The notes beneath the pieces were generated by a model. That model worked only from the letters and a program-made list of their open reading frames with translations. It had not been told where the DNA came from and searched no databases. Source: Pseudomonas guineae (GTDB taxonomy: Bacteria; Pseudomonadota; Gammaproteobacteria; Pseudomonadales; Pseudomonadaceae). From it: DNA of 64,000 nucleotides. The stretch covers positions 124,001-188,000 of the forward strand of contig NZ_FOQL01000004.1 in the NCBI RefSeq assembly GCF_900113745.1, given 5' to 3'. Below are positions 49,680 to 58,829 of this stretch, one piece after another. Positions within the stretch are counted from its first letter, which is position 1; each line of letters begins with the position of its first letter. The translations under genes and the position numbers were made by a program.

Positions 49680-50528
49680 ATGACCCTCGCCGTCATCCAA
49701 ATGGTCAGCCAGGCCGATGTTGCAGCCAACTTACTCCAAGCGCGCCAGCTGTTAGAGCAGGCTGCCGCGCAGGACGCGCGCCTGGTGGTGCTGCCGGAAA
49801 ATTTCGCAGCCATGGGGCGGCAGGATCTCGCCGCGTTGGGGCGTGCCGAAGCGCAGGGTGACGGGCCGATTCTGCCCTGGCTGCGGCAAACCGCTCGTGA
49901 TCTGGGGTTGTGGATCGTTGCGGGCACCTTGCCTTTGCCGCCAGATGGTCAGCCCGAAGCCAAAGCCCATGCGTGCTCACTGCTGATCGATGACTGCGGT
50001 CAGCAGGTGGCGCGTTACGACAAGCTGCACCTGTTCGATGTGGATGTCAGCGACAATCACGGTCGCTACCGTGAATCCGATGATTACGCGTTCGGCAATC
50101 AAGTGGTGGTGGCGGATACGCCATTCGGCCGTCTGGGCCTGACGGTTTGTTATGACCTGCGCTTCCCTGAGCTTTATAGCGCGTTGCGCGGCGCCGGGGC
50201 GGAGTTGATCAGTGTGCCGGCGGCATTCACCGCCGTGACCGGCGAAGCGCATTGGCAGGTATTGACCCGTGCGCGGGCGATTGAAACCCAGTGCTATGTG
50301 CTGGCAGCCGGACAGGGCGGCACTCATCCAGGCGGACGCGAGACCTTTGGCCATTCGGCGATTGTCGACCCTTGGGGGCAGGTACTCGGTGAGCTGCCGC
50401 AAGGCCCTGGTGTGGTGTTGGCTGAGCGCGATGCCACTGAACAAGCGGCGATTCGCCAGCGTATGCCGGTGGTGCGACATAAACGATTTTTTGCAGCGGC
50501 CGAACCGCGGCTGCCAGGTTTGGAGTAG
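49680..50528 (+). CDS. Carbon-nitrogen hydrolase (nitrilase superfamily, Nit1-like)
   Basis: The 282-residue protein has the full catalytic triad: Glu40 in VVLPENF, Lys115 in YDKLHLFD and Cys157 in [13 protein letters not shown]. The family context ([18 protein letters not shown]) suggests the deaminated-glutathione amidase branch (Nit1/YbeM-like), which repairs a by-product of transaminases. The assignment to that reaction is an inference. It lies 2 bases before tldD and 87 bases after yhdP. Confidence 0.9.
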   Translation: MTLAVIQMVSQADVAANLLQARQLLEQAAAQDARLVVLPENFAAMGRQDLAALGRAEAQGDGPILPWLRQTARDLGLWIVAGTLPLPPDGQPEAKAHACSLLIDDCGQQVARYDKLHLFDVDVSDNHGRYRESDDYAFGNQVVVADTPFGRLGLTVCYDLRFPELYSALRGAGAELISVPAAFTAVTGEAHWQVLTRARAIETQCYVLAAGQGGTHPGGRETFGHSAIVDPWGQVLGELPQGPGVVLAERDATEQAAIRQRMPVVRHKRFFAAAEPRLPGLE

Positions 50529-50530
50529 TT

Positions 50531-51988
50531 ATGAGCGATATGTTGGTATCCGTCAGCGAGCATCTGCTCGGCCCCGGTGGTTTGACCATTGACCACCTAC
50601 CCGGTGTTTTGGCTGACTTAGCCGGGCCGGGGATCGATGCGGCTGACCTGTACTTCCAGAGCCAGGTTTCCGAAACCTGGGCGCTGGAAGATGGCATCGT
50701 CAAAGAAGGTAGCTTCAACCTCGATCAGGGGGTTGGCGTGCGTGCGCAGTCCGGTGAGAAAACCGGCTTCGCCTACAGTAATGCGATCACCGCGGATGCC
50801 CTGAGCCAGGCTGCTCGCGCGGCCCGTTCGATTGCCCGGGCCGGGCAAAATGCTCGTGTGCAGGCGTTCAACAGCCCGCTGGTCAAGCCGCTGTATGCCC
50901 AGGACAATCCACTGGATGTGCTGGGGCGTGCGGAAAAAGTTGAGCTGCTCAAGCGCATCGATGTTGCCACCCGCGCCCTTGATCCACGTATTCAGCAGGT
51001 TACGGTCAGCCTGGCAGGCGTCTGGGATCGTATCTTGGTCGCCGCCGCTGACGGCAGCTTGGGGGCTGATATCCGGCCGCTAGTTCGCTTCAACGTCAGC
51101 GTGATCGTCGAGCAAAACGGTCGGCGTGAGCGTGGCGGTCATGGCGGCGGCGGGCGCACCGATTACCGCTATTTCCTTGAGCAGACCAGCAATAACGAAG
51201 AGCGCGCCATGGGCTATGCCCGTGAGGCGTTGCGCCAGGCGCTGGTTAACCTGGAGGCGATTCCCGCACCCGCTGGCAGCATGCCGGTGGTGATGGGCGC
51301 GGGCTGGTCTGGCGTGCTGTTGCACGAGGCGGTCGGTCATGGTCTAGAGGGCGACTTCAACCGTAAGGGCAGTTCGGCCTACAGTGGGAAAATGGGCGAG
51401 AAAGTCGCCTCCAGCCTTTGCACCATCGTCGATGACGGCACTTTGTTTGAGCGCCGTGGCTCGCTGAGTATGGATGATGAAGGCACCCAAACCCAATGCA
51501 CCACGTTGATCGAGAACGGTGTGCTCAAGGGCTATATGCAGGACAAGTTGAACGCGCGCCTGATGGGCGTTGCCGCTACGGGTAACGGCAGGCGTGAGTC
51601 TTACGCGCACCTGCCGATGCCGCGCATGACCAACACCTACATGCTCGCCGGTGAGAGCGACCCGGAGGAGATCATCCGCTCGGTGAAGAAGGGCATCTAT
51701 TGCGCCAACCTAGGCGGCGGCCAAGTCGACATCACCAGCGGCAAGTTCGTGTTCTCTACCAGCGAGGCCTACCTGATCGAGGACGGCAAGATCACCGCGC
51801 CGGTCAAAGGTGCAACCTTGATCGGTAATGGTCCGGAAGCCATGAGCAGGGTGTCAATGGTCGGTAACGACCTAGCGTTGGACAGCGGCGTGGGTACGTG
51901 CGGCAAAGACGGGCAGTCGCTGCCGGTCGGGGTCGGCCAACCGACGCTGAAAATCGATGCGATTACGGTGGGCGGCACAGGCGCGTAA
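50531..51988 (+). CDS. tldD: Metalloprotease TldD
   Basis: TldD forms a heterodimer with TldE (PmbA, encoded at 52904-54250) that unfolds and degrades or matures peptides, such as microcin B17 and CcdA in E. coli. The 485-residue product has the HExxxH-type zinc site [11 protein letters not shown] at about residues 262-272 and the late [17 protein letters not shown] with a Cys. The site residues are intact, so it should be active. No peptide precursor is encoded nearby. The start ATG is 2 bases after the nitrilase stop. Confidence 0.97.
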   Translation: MSDMLVSVSEHLLGPGGLTIDHLPGVLADLAGPGIDAADLYFQSQVSETWALEDGIVKEGSFNLDQGVGVRAQSGEKTGFAYSNAITADALSQAARAARSIARAGQNARVQAFNSPLVKPLYAQDNPLDVLGRAEKVELLKRIDVATRALDPRIQQVTVSLAGVWDRILVAAADGSLGADIRPLVRFNVSVIVEQNGRRERGGHGGGGRTDYRYFLEQTSNNEERAMGYAREALRQALVNLEAIPAPAGSMPVVMGAGWSGVLLHEAVGHGLEGDFNRKGSSAYSGKMGEKVASSLCTIVDDGTLFERRGSLSMDDEGTQTQCTTLIENGVLKGYMQDKLNARLMGVAATGNGRRESYAHLPMPRMTNTYMLAGESDPEEIIRSVKKGIYCANLGGGQVDITSGKFVFSTSEAYLIEDGKITAPVKGATLIGNGPEAMSRVSMVGNDLALDSGVGTCGKDGQSLPVGVGQPTLKIDAITVGGTGA

Positions 51989-51991
51989 ATT

Positions 51992-52201
51992 GTGGGTGAA
52001 CTGCTTAGTGGGCTGCTGTTCGGTTGGTTCTTCGAGTGGCTGTGCTTTTCGCTGGGCCGCTGGACGGTTATCGCGTTTTCGCTTGGGCGAGTTCGTCCAA
52101 GCAAGACCCTGCGGAGTGTGCGCTGGCTAGGCACCCTAGGGTTTGTTGAGGTGGTGACTGTGACGCTGGGTGGTTTTGTCTGCTGGCTTTACCGCTTCTA
52201 G
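51992..52201 (+). CDS. Small predicted membrane protein, 69 codons
   Basis: A GTG at 51992, 3 bases after the tldD stop, opens a 69-codon frame. The product has two hydrophobic stretches (residues about 5-30 and 44-66) joined by a short basic loop (LGRVRPSKTLRSVR). I do not recognise the family; the tight spacing to tldD and sensible composition support a real gene, while the absence of a clear ribosome site and a GTG start weigh against it. The stop codon falls at the first bases of the palindromic element at 52199-52259. Confidence 0.5.
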   Translation: MGELLSGLLFGWFFEWLCFSLGRWTVIAFSLGRVRPSKTLRSVRWLGTLGFVEVVTVTLGGFVCWLYRF

Positions 52202-52259
52202 GTTGGGAGCTCGCTGAAGCCCAATATTGCATTGGGCTTCGCTGCGTTGATCCCACCTA
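52199..52259. repeat. Large imperfect palindrome (REP-like element)
   Basis: The inner 10-bp arms GAAGCCCAAT and ATTGGGCTTC around a 5-base loop (52216-52240) are perfect, and outer arms TAGGTTGGGA and TCCCACCTA pair imperfectly. The whole 61 bases would fold as one long hairpin. The sequence style resembles dispersed intergenic repeats of pseudomonads and could also end transcription of the tldD unit and of darP. Confidence 0.6.
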
Positions 52260-52281
52260 TAGGCTGCTGTTTGGGCCCCGT

Positions 52282-52800
52282 TCAGCGCAGGCCGCGTTGC
52301 GCTTCATCCAGTTCGCGGATGTATTTGAAGATTTTACGGGAGGCGGCAGGCGCTTTGTTCTGTGCCAGCTCGTGTTGGGCTTGGCGGGTCAGTTGCCGCA
52401 AGTGTTGGCGGTCAGCGTCGGCATACTCGCCGACAAAGGCCTCCAAGGTGTCATCGTTACCGTTGATTAAACGATCGCGCCAACGTTCTAGGTTGTGGAA
52501 GCGTTCGTTGTACTGACGTGTCGATGCATCTAGCTGGTCAAGCAAGCTCAGGATGGATTCGATGTCCTGATCGCGCATAAGCCGGCCGATAAACTGCACA
52601 TGACGCTTCTTTGCGGCATTGGCGGTGTGCTTGGGCGCTTCGGCGAGTGCACGGCGCAGCTCATCGGTCAGCGGCAGCTTGTTCAGCAGGTCAAGCTTTA
52701 GGGTAGTCAGGCGTTGCCCCAGATCTTGTAGCGCATGAAACTCGCGCTTGACCTGGGTTTTGCTCTTCTCGCCGGAGAAGTCGTCAAGGTATTCAGACAT
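52282..52800 (-). CDS. darP: Ribosome-biogenesis protein DarP (YjgA, DUF615)
   Basis: DarP (YjgA) is a 50S-subunit assembly factor. The 172-residue product has the family start [20 protein letters not shown] and core [32 protein letters not shown], is highly charged and nearly all helical. It is the only minus-strand gene between tldD and pmbA and diverges from pmbA, with 103 bases between. Length is typical of the family. Confidence 0.93.
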   Translation of the reverse strand: MSEYLDDFSGEKSKTQVKREFHALQDLGQRLTTLKLDLLNKLPLTDELRRALAEAPKHTANAAKKRHVQFIGRLMRDQDIESILSLLDQLDASTRQYNERFHNLERWRDRLINGNDDTLEAFVGEYADADRQHLRQLTRQAQHELAQNKAPAASRKIFKYIRELDEAQRGLR

Positions 52801-52903
52801 GGTGGCGGTCCAGTGGAAAACGCCGCCATGATAGCAGCAAGTTTCCAGCTGTAAGCGTCTGGCCTTTATGGTCGCGCTTGCCGCTTATCGTTCAGGAGTT
52901 TTT

Positions 52904-54250
52904 ATGAGTGCAGTAGATACAGTCGGGCCCCAGGCCGTGCCGCAATTACAGGCGCAGGTGGAGCAGATTATTGCCGAGGCTAAAAAGCAAGGTGCCAGCG
53001 CCTGTGAGGTGGCTGTGTCGGTGGAGCAGGGTTTATCCACTACGGTGCGCCAGGGAGAAGTGGAAACGGTCGAGTTCAACCGTGATCAAGGTTTTGGTAT
53101 CACCCTGTATGTCGGTCAGCGCAAGGGCTCGGCCAGCACCTCTGCCAGCGGTGAAGCAGCCATTCGCGAAACGGTCGCGGCGGCCTTGGCGATTGCCAAG
53201 CACGCCTCCGAAGACGAGTGCGCTGGGCTGGCCGATGCTGGGCTGATGGCTCGCGAGCTGCCGCAGCTGGATCTGTATCACGCCTGGTCAATCACGCCGG
53301 AGCAGGCCATCGAGCAAGCACTGAGTTGTGAATCTGCTGCTTTTGCGGCGGACCAGCGGATCAAGAACGCCGATGGCACTACCCTCAATACTCACCAAGG
53401 TTGCCGGGTTTATGGCAATAGCCATGGCTTCGTCAGCGGTTATGCCAGTACTCGGCATAGCCTGAGCTGCGTAATGATCGCCGAAGCCGCCGGGCAAATG
53501 CAGCGTGACTACTGGTATGACGTTAGCCGCCAGGGCGAGCTGTTGGCAGATGCTGGCAGCATCGGTCGACGTGCTGCCGAGCGTGCCGTCAGCCGCCTGG
53601 GCGCGCGCCCGGTGCCAACCTGTGAGGTTCCGGTGCTGTTTGCCGCTGAGCTGGCGGGCGGGCTGTTTGGCAGTTTCCTGGCGGCTATTTCCGGCGGCAA
53701 TCTGTACCGTAAATCTTCGTTTCTGGAAGGCACATTGGGGCAGCAGTTGTTCCCCGAGTGGCTGAGCATTGATGAGCGCCCGCATATTCCACGTGCGCTG
53801 GGCAGCGCGGCCTTCGATGGCGACGGCCTGGCGACCTACGCCAAGTCTTTTGTCGAGCGCGGCGAGTTGTTGTCCTACGTGCTGGGCACCTATTCCGGGC
53901 GCAAGCTGGGCATGCCTAGCACCGCTAACTCGGGCGGTGTGCATAACTTGTTTGTCAGCCATGGTGATGAAGACCAGAGAGCACTGCTTAAGCGCATGGG
54001 GCGCGGCTTGTTGGTGACTGAGCTGATGGGGCAGGGGCTCAATATGGTCACGGGGGACTATTCGCGTGGTGCCGGCGGTTATTGGGTGGAGAACGGTGAG
54101 ATCCAGTTCCCAGTGCAGGAAGTCACTATCGCGGGCAACCTGCGCGACATGTTCAAGCAGATTGTTGCAGTCGGTAATGACTTGGAACTGCGCAGCAACA
54201 TTCGCACTGGCTCGGTGCTGATTGAGCGGATGACGGTAGCGGGCAGCTGA
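52904..54250 (+). CDS. pmbA: TldE/PmbA metalloprotease partner
   Basis: PmbA (TldE) is the second subunit of the TldD/TldE peptidase. The 448-residue product has the TldE layout: QGFGITLYVGQRKGSAST, a long central region, and LGMPSTANSGGVHNLFVSHG, and it lacks the zinc-binding HExxxH of TldD, as expected. The ATG at 52904 follows CAGGAG; the upstream frame to 52868 has no similarity. It is in the same direction as tldD but separated by the small gene and the opposing darP. Confidence 0.96.
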   Translation: MSAVDTVGPQAVPQLQAQVEQIIAEAKKQGASACEVAVSVEQGLSTTVRQGEVETVEFNRDQGFGITLYVGQRKGSASTSASGEAAIRETVAAALAIAKHASEDECAGLADAGLMARELPQLDLYHAWSITPEQAIEQALSCESAAFAADQRIKNADGTTLNTHQGCRVYGNSHGFVSGYASTRHSLSCVMIAEAAGQMQRDYWYDVSRQGELLADAGSIGRRAAERAVSRLGARPVPTCEVPVLFAAELAGGLFGSFLAAISGGNLYRKSSFLEGTLGQQLFPEWLSIDERPHIPRALGSAAFDGDGLATYAKSFVERGELLSYVLGTYSGRKLGMPSTANSGGVHNLFVSHGDEDQRALLKRMGRGLLVTELMGQGLNMVTGDYSRGAGGYWVENGEIQFPVQEVTIAGNLRDMFKQIVAVGNDLELRSNIRTGSVLIERMTVAGS

Positions 54251-54263
54251 TTAGCAGCTATGA

Positions 54264-54298
54264 AAAAGGGGCTGTCGCTTTAGCGGTCAGCCCCTTTT
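54264..54298. terminator. Bidirectional terminator between pmbA and ptsO
   Basis: AAAAGGGGCTG and CAGCCCCTTTT pair, with a further CGCT/AGCG stem inside. It lies between convergent genes and has A and T tracts suited to both directions; it ends the long rpoN-ptsO transcript as well as pmbA. Confidence 0.9.
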
Positions 54299-54313
54299 CT
54301 ATCTGGCAGTGTG

Positions 54314-54586
54314 CTACTCGCCTTCGTCGAAGAAGTTGTTGATCAAGTCGCTCAGGGCGCTAATGGCATCGCTATCCTGCTCGCCTTCGGCATGCAAGTG
54401 CACGGTGGTGCCTTTGCCGGCGGCGAGCATCATCACCGCCATGATGCTTTTGCCGTCGACTAGGCTGTCGGCGCTGCGGCCGACTTTGACCTGACAAGGA
54501 AAGCGCCCTGCGACGCCAACAAACTTGGCCGCGGCACGGGCATGCAGGCCAAGTTTGTTGATGATGATGATTTCGCAGGCGGGCAT
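54314..54586 (-). CDS. ptsO: Nitrogen PTS phosphocarrier NPr
   Basis: NPr is the HPr-like carrier of the nitrogen phosphotransferase system, receiving phosphate from PtsP and passing it to PtsN. The 90-residue product has the active-site His15 in NKLGLHARAAAKFV and the regulatory-serine region GKSIMAVMMLAAGKGT. It is the last gene of the rpoN cluster, 12 bases after rapZ. It is probably also an input to potassium and carbon-storage control, as in other pseudomonads. Confidence 0.96.
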   Translation of the reverse strand: MPACEIIIINKLGLHARAAAKFVGVAGRFPCQVKVGRSADSLVDGKSIMAVMMLAAGKGTTVHLHAEGEQDSDAISALSDLINNFFDEGE

Positions 54587-54598
54587 CGCGGCAATTCC

Positions 54599-55456
54599 TT
54601 AACTGAGGTCGCGGTGACGGATCTGAACGTTTTTCAGGATGGGCTTGAGGGTTTCACCCAAGCGGTTGGCCAGGTAAACCGATCGGTGGTGTCCGCCGGT
54701 ACAACCTATCGCTATCGTGACATAGGCACGGTTACTGGCGGCAAAGCGTGGCAGCCATTTGGTCAGGTAGGCGAGGATGTCCTGGTACATGTCTTCGACA
54801 TCGGCCTGGGCGCTGAGGTACTCAACCACCGGCTGGTCCAGCCCCGAAAAATCGCGCAGATCCGGCTTCCAGTAGGGGTTCGGTAGGCAGCGCACATCGA
54901 AGACTAGGTCCGCATCCACTGGCATCCCACGTTTAAAACCAAAGGACTCCAGTAGAAATGCGGTGCCTGGCTCAGGCTGGTTGAGCAGGCGCAACTTGAG
55001 GCTGTCACGCAGCTGGTAGAGGTTGAGGTGAGTGGTGTCGATCTTCAGGTCGGCCAAGTCGATGATCGGCCCCAGCAGCGAGCTTTCATCGGCGATGGCT
55101 TCAGCCAGCGAGCGATTTTCGTTAGTCAGCGGATGGCGTCTGCGAGTTTCCGAAAAGCGTTTGAGCAGGGTTTCTTCGTCGGCGTCCAGGTAGAGCACAT
55201 CGCACTTAATATGTCGGGCGCGAACTTCTTCGAGCAGCTCAGGAAAGCGCTTGAGGTGGCTCGGCAGGTTGCGTGCATCAATTGACACAGCGACCTGCGG
55301 ATGCAGCAACTCAGTATGCAGCAGGGCGCGTTCGGCCAGCTCAGGCAGCAGCCCGGCGGGCAGGTTGTCGATGCAGTAGAAACCGTTGTCCTCGAGTACA
55401 TCGAGGGCCGTGCTCTTCCCCGAGCCGGAACGACCGCTAACGATGATCAGGCGCAT
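54599..55456 (-). CDS. rapZ: RNase adapter protein RapZ
   Basis: RapZ binds nucleotides and, in enterobacteria, guides RNase E to the small RNA GlmZ to control glucosamine-6-phosphate synthase. The 285-residue product begins with a P-loop (SGRSGSGKS, residues 7-15) and ends with the [18 protein letters not shown] segment, whose charge and His residues match the C-terminal domain. Pseudomonads lack an obvious GlmZ, so its target here is unknown. Its older name is yvcJ/yhbJ. It is 9 bases after ptsN. Confidence 0.95.
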   Translation of the reverse strand: MRLIIVSGRSGSGKSTALDVLEDNGFYCIDNLPAGLLPELAERALLHTELLHPQVAVSIDARNLPSHLKRFPELLEEVRARHIKCDVLYLDADEETLLKRFSETRRRHPLTNENRSLAEAIADESSLLGPIIDLADLKIDTTHLNLYQLRDSLKLRLLNQPEPGTAFLLESFGFKRGMPVDADLVFDVRCLPNPYWKPDLRDFSGLDQPVVEYLSAQADVEDMYQDILAYLTKWLPRFAASNRAYVTIAIGCTGGHHRSVYLANRLGETLKPILKNVQIRHRDLS

Positions 55457-55465
55457 GTTCAGGCT

Positions 55466-55933
55466 CTATGTAAGTTGGCTTTGTATGTCGACTACCACTT
55501 GATACAAGGCTTCGCTGCTTTCGGCTTGACGCAGGCTGGCGCGCACATCGCTGCGATCGAGCATGCTGGCGATCTGCCGAAGCAACTCCAGGTGAGCATC
55601 AGTGGCCGCTTCTGGTACCAACAGAACAAACAGCAGGTCGACGGGTGCGCCATCGATGGCATCGAAGTCGACAGCGGCGTCCAGGCGCAGAAGGGCGCTG
55701 ATCGGCGCCGTGCAACCCGGCAGGCGGCAGTGCGGAATGGCGATGCCATTACCGAAGCCAGTTGAACCGAGCTTTTCACGGGCAATCAGGCTTTCGAAAA
55801 TGTCTTGGCCATCCAGATCAGGCAGCTCACGCGCCACTAGGTTGGCAATCTGTTCGAGAACACGTTTTTTACTGCCGCCCGGCACGTTCACTAAGGAACG
55901 GCCGGGGGTCAGGATGGTTTCAAGTCTGATCAT
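55466..55933 (-). CDS. ptsN: Nitrogen-regulatory PTS protein EIIA-Ntr
   Basis: PtsN ends the nitrogen PTS chain; its phosphorylation state adjusts potassium uptake, sigma-54 promoters and carbon-storage metabolism. The 155-residue product has the active-site His68 in GNGIAIPHCRL and the normal EIIA-fructose fold length. It lies between hpf and rapZ, with 15 bases after hpf, in the conserved rpoN-hpf-ptsN-rapZ-ptsO order. Confidence 0.96.
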   Translation of the reverse strand: MIRLETILTPGRSLVNVPGGSKKRVLEQIANLVARELPDLDGQDIFESLIAREKLGSTGFGNGIAIPHCRLPGCTAPISALLRLDAAVDFDAIDGAPVDLLFVLLVPEAATDAHLELLRQIASMLDRSDVRASLRQAESSEALYQVVVDIQSQLT

Positions 55934-55948
55934 AGGAGATAGACGACG

Positions 55949-56257
55949 TCAGCGGGCCATAGCGCCTTGTTGACGATCGAGCTGTTTTTCCTTGTGTTTG
56001 ATGAGTTGTCGATCGAGTTTGTCGGTGAGTAAATCGATGGCGGCGTACATGTCGTCATGTTCGGCATTGGCGACGACTTCACCGCCTGCGATATGCAGGG
56101 TCGCTTCGATTTTCTGCTTGAGCTTCTCGACCTCCATGATGACTTGTACGTTGGTGATCTTGTCGAAGTGGCGCTCTAATCGGCTGAATTTCTCACCGAT
56201 ATAGTCGCGTAGGGCGTCGGTCACATCCAGCTGATGTCCACTGATGTTGACTTGCAT
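55949..56257 (-). CDS. hpf: Ribosome hibernation promoting factor, short form
   Basis: Hpf inactivates ribosomes in resting cells by binding the mRNA and tRNA sites of the 30S subunit and aiding 100S dimers. The 102-residue product is the short form: MQVNISGHQLDVTDALRDY at the start and ATLHIAGGEVVANAEHDDMYAAID in the middle. A strong AAAAAGGAG ribosome site precedes the ATG, and a stem loop lies in the leader (separate entry). A gap of 192 bases separates it from rpoN. Confidence 0.96.
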   Translation of the reverse strand: MQVNISGHQLDVTDALRDYIGEKFSRLERHFDKITNVQVIMEVEKLKQKIEATLHIAGGEVVANAEHDDMYAAIDLLTDKLDRQLIKHKEKQLDRQQGAMAR

Positions 56258-56287
56258 ACCGCTTTCTCCTTTTTACCGAGTGTAAGA

Positions 56288-56306
56288 GGCAGGCAAGAGG
56301 CCTGCC
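56288..56306 (-). promoter_or_regulatory. Stem loop in hpf leader
   Basis: GGCAGGC and GCCTGCC pair around a 5-base loop, 30 bases before the hpf ATG and just ahead of its ribosome site. No long T run follows, so it is more likely a processing or stability element than the rpoN terminator. Confidence 0.5.
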
Positions 56307-56449
56307 GCCGGAACACTGTGGCGTGGAAAACTCTGGCAGAACTGATTTGGTATGAGCGCCAATTATTGACTGGCAGTCTGGCCGCATAGCAAAAGGTGTG
56401 GTCTGGAGCGTTCTGTGCAGTGCGATCTGTCTTCCTTTTTCGTATCGCC

Positions 56450-57964
56450 TTAGATCAATCGTTTGCGCTCGCTGGAAGGCGATATTCCGAGGGATTCACG
56501 ATATTTTGCAACCGTACGGCGAGCGACTTGAATGCCTTGTGCCTCCAGTAGACCAGCGATCTTGCTGTCACTCAACGGCTTTTTCGCATTTTCAGCGGCG
56601 ACCAGTTTTTTGATGATGGCACGTATCGCGGTCGACGAGCATTCGCCTCCTTCGGAGGTGCTGACGTGGCTGGAAAAGAAGTACTTCAGCTCGTAAATGC
56701 CGCGCGGGGTGTGCATAAACTTCTGCGTGGTCACCCGCGAGATGGTCGACTCGTGCATGCCCACCGCTTCAGCAATGTCGTGCAGTACCAAGGGTTTCAT
56801 TGCCTCATCGCCGTAATCGAGGAAGCCGCGCTGATGTTCGACGATTTGCGTGGCAACCTTCATCAGGGTTTCGTTGCGGCTTTGCAGACTTTTGATAAAC
56901 CAGCGTGCTTCTTGCAGCTGGTTGCGCATAAAGGTGTTGTCGGCACTGGAGTCGGCGCGCTTCACAAACCCGGCGTATTGCGCGTTGACGCGCAGGCGCG
57001 GCATGGCTTCTTGGTTCAACTCCACCAGCCAGCGTTCGTTGTGTTTGCGCACAATCACGTCGGGCACCACGTATTCCGGCTCACTAGATTCGATCTGCGA
57101 GCCGGGGCGCGGGTTGAGGCTCTGGATCAAGTCGATGACTTGGCGCAGTTCATCTTCCTTAAGCTTCATGCGCCGCATCAGTTGGCTATAGTCGCGACTG
57201 CCGAGTAGGTCGAGGTAGTCGTTAGCCAGGCGCTGAGCTTCGCTTAGCCACAGCGTTTTTGCCGGCAGCTGGCGCAGTTGCAGGAGCAAGCATTCACCAA
57301 GGTTGCGTGCCGCAATGCCGGTGGGCTCGAACTGCTGAATGCGGTGCAGCACGGCTTCGACTTCGTCGAGTTCGATATCTAACTCGGGGTCAAAAGCGTC
57401 TACCACTTCTTCGAGCGTTTCTTCCAAGTAACCTTGATCGTTGATGCAGTCAATCAGAGTTATACCGATAAGACGGTCCTTGTCGGACATGGGCGCCAAG
57501 TTGAGCTGCCAGAGCAGATGGCTTTGCAGGCTTTCACCGCTGGAGGTGCGGGTGGTGAAGTCCCACTCGTCATCATCGTTAGTGCTGCTCGGTAAGCTGC
57601 TGGCGCTGGTCTGGTAAATATCTTCCCAGGCGGTGTCGACAGGCAGCTCATTAGGAATACGTTCACCCCAGTCACCTTCTTCCAAGTTGTCCACGGTTTG
57701 GGTGGCTTCTTGGTAGGTGGTTTCTTGGTAAGGCGCTTCGGGTTGTTCGTTGGGGGTTGCGCTTTCTGCGCCATCAGCCATGGGGTCCGAATTGTCGAAA
57801 TCATCGCCTTCTTCTTGGCGTTCGAGCATCGGGTTGGACTCCAGGGCCTCCTGGATCTCTTGTTGCAGATCCAAGGTCGACAATTGGAGTAGACGGATGG
57901 CCTGTTGCAGCTGCGGTGTCATCGTCAGCTGCTGGCCCATTCTCAGGACGAGCGATGGTTTCAT
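56450..57964 (-). CDS. rpoN: RNA polymerase sigma-54 factor
   Basis: RpoN directs transcription of nitrogen, motility and carbon-use genes with enhancer-binding proteins. The 504-residue product has the glutamine-rich region I ([20 protein letters not shown]), an acidic region II (residues about 45-125), a core-binding domain, and the RpoN box [10 protein letters not shown] near the end. The C-terminal SSERKRLI is typical. A candidate TATAAT -10 and a perfect palindrome lie in its leader. It is followed by hpf. Confidence 0.98.
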   Translation of the reverse strand: MKPSLVLRMGQQLTMTPQLQQAIRLLQLSTLDLQQEIQEALESNPMLERQEEGDDFDNSDPMADGAESATPNEQPEAPYQETTYQEATQTVDNLEEGDWGERIPNELPVDTAWEDIYQTSASSLPSSTNDDDEWDFTTRTSSGESLQSHLLWQLNLAPMSDKDRLIGITLIDCINDQGYLEETLEEVVDAFDPELDIELDEVEAVLHRIQQFEPTGIAARNLGECLLLQLRQLPAKTLWLSEAQRLANDYLDLLGSRDYSQLMRRMKLKEDELRQVIDLIQSLNPRPGSQIESSEPEYVVPDVIVRKHNERWLVELNQEAMPRLRVNAQYAGFVKRADSSADNTFMRNQLQEARWFIKSLQSRNETLMKVATQIVEHQRGFLDYGDEAMKPLVLHDIAEAVGMHESTISRVTTQKFMHTPRGIYELKYFFSSHVSTSEGGECSSTAIRAIIKKLVAAENAKKPLSDSKIAGLLEAQGIQVARRTVAKYRESLGISPSSERKRLI

Positions 57965-58006
57965 TGCAGACCTTATTTACCGGCGTCTGTGCGCAGTCCA
58001 CTACAG

Positions 58007-58024
58007 GGCGTTTTTAAAAACGCC
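58007..58024. promoter_or_regulatory. 18-bp perfect palindrome in rpoN leader
   Basis: GGCGTTTTTAAAAACGCC reads the same on both strands. It lies 43 bases before the rpoN ATG and starts 12 bases after a TATAAT box, so it would cover the start of the transcript. It could be an operator or fold as a leader hairpin; no T run suitable for termination of lptB follows it. Confidence 0.55.
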
Positions 58025-58036
58025 ACCAGGAAGCAA

Positions 58037-58042
58037 ATTATA
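58037..58042 (-). promoter_or_regulatory. Candidate -10 box of rpoN
   Basis: TATAAT on the minus strand, 73 bases before the rpoN start codon. The -35 hexamer at the right spacing is weak (GGCAAA at 17). Confidence 0.45.
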
Positions 58043-58101
58043 TGCCTGACTCTAAAGCTTTTGCCTAGCCTTGGCTGCAACAGGCTTGAGAAAAGCTGTG
58101 T

Positions 58102-58827
58102 TTACAGTCGGAACTCATGCCCCAGGTAAACTTCTTTTACTGTCTGGTTGGCCAGGATGGTCTCGGCATCACCTTCGGCGATCAGTTGGCCATCGCTGAC
58201 AATGTAAGCCGTTTCGCAAATGTCCAAGGTCTCGCGGACATTGTGGTCGGTGATTAATACGCCGATGCCCTTGGCCTTAAGGTGATGGATGATCTGCTTG
58301 ATGTCACCCACGGAGATGGGGTCGACACCGGCGAAGGGCTCGTCGAGCAGGATGAATTTGGGGTTGGTTGCCAGGGCGCGAGCAATTTCAACGCGGCGGC
58401 GCTCACCACCGGACAGGCTCATGCCGAGGTTGTCGCGGATGTGGCTGATATGGAATTCCTGCAGCAGGCCCTCAAGCTCCTTGCGGCGTGATGCGCCGTC
58501 GAGGTCTTTACGGGTTTCCAGGATGGCCATAATGTTGTCGGCCACGCTGAGCTTGCGAAAAATCGAGGCTTCCTGTGGCAGATAGCCGATACCGGCGCGC
58601 GCACGGCCATGCATGGGTTGATGGCTGACGTCGAGGTCGTCGATCATCACGCGGCCCTGATCGGCCTGCACCAGGCCGACGATCATATAGAAACAGGTGG
58701 TCTTGCCGGCGCCGTTGGGGCCCAGCAGGCCGACGATTTGTCCGCTGTCGATGCTCAGGCTGACGTCGCGTACGACCTGGCGGCCTTTGTAGCTTTTGGC
58801 CAGGTGTTGGGCTTTCAATGTGGCCAT
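58102..58827 (-). CDS. lptB: LPS-export ABC ATPase LptB
   Basis: LptB powers extraction of lipopolysaccharide by LptFG from the inner membrane. The 241-residue product has Walker [10 protein letters not shown], signature [15 protein letters not shown] and Walker [16 protein letters not shown], with the Q-loop [11 protein letters not shown] region. It begins 2 bases after lptA. LptF and LptG are not in the window, as usual in pseudomonads. Confidence 0.97.
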   Translation of the reverse strand: MATLKAQHLAKSYKGRQVVRDVSLSIDSGQIVGLLGPNGAGKTTCFYMIVGLVQADQGRVMIDDLDVSHQPMHGRARAGIGYLPQEASIFRKLSVADNIMAILETRKDLDGASRRKELEGLLQEFHISHIRDNLGMSLSGGERRRVEIARALATNPKFILLDEPFAGVDPISVGDIKQIIHHLKAKGIGVLITDHNVRETLDICETAYIVSDGQLIAEGDAETILANQTVKEVYLGHEFRL

Positions 58828-58829
58828 TA

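Noticed and set aside
56330..56380. Possible sigma-54 promoter (TGGCAG...TTTGG) near hpf
   Set aside because: Spacing and the GC element of a -24/-12 site are not met on either strand.
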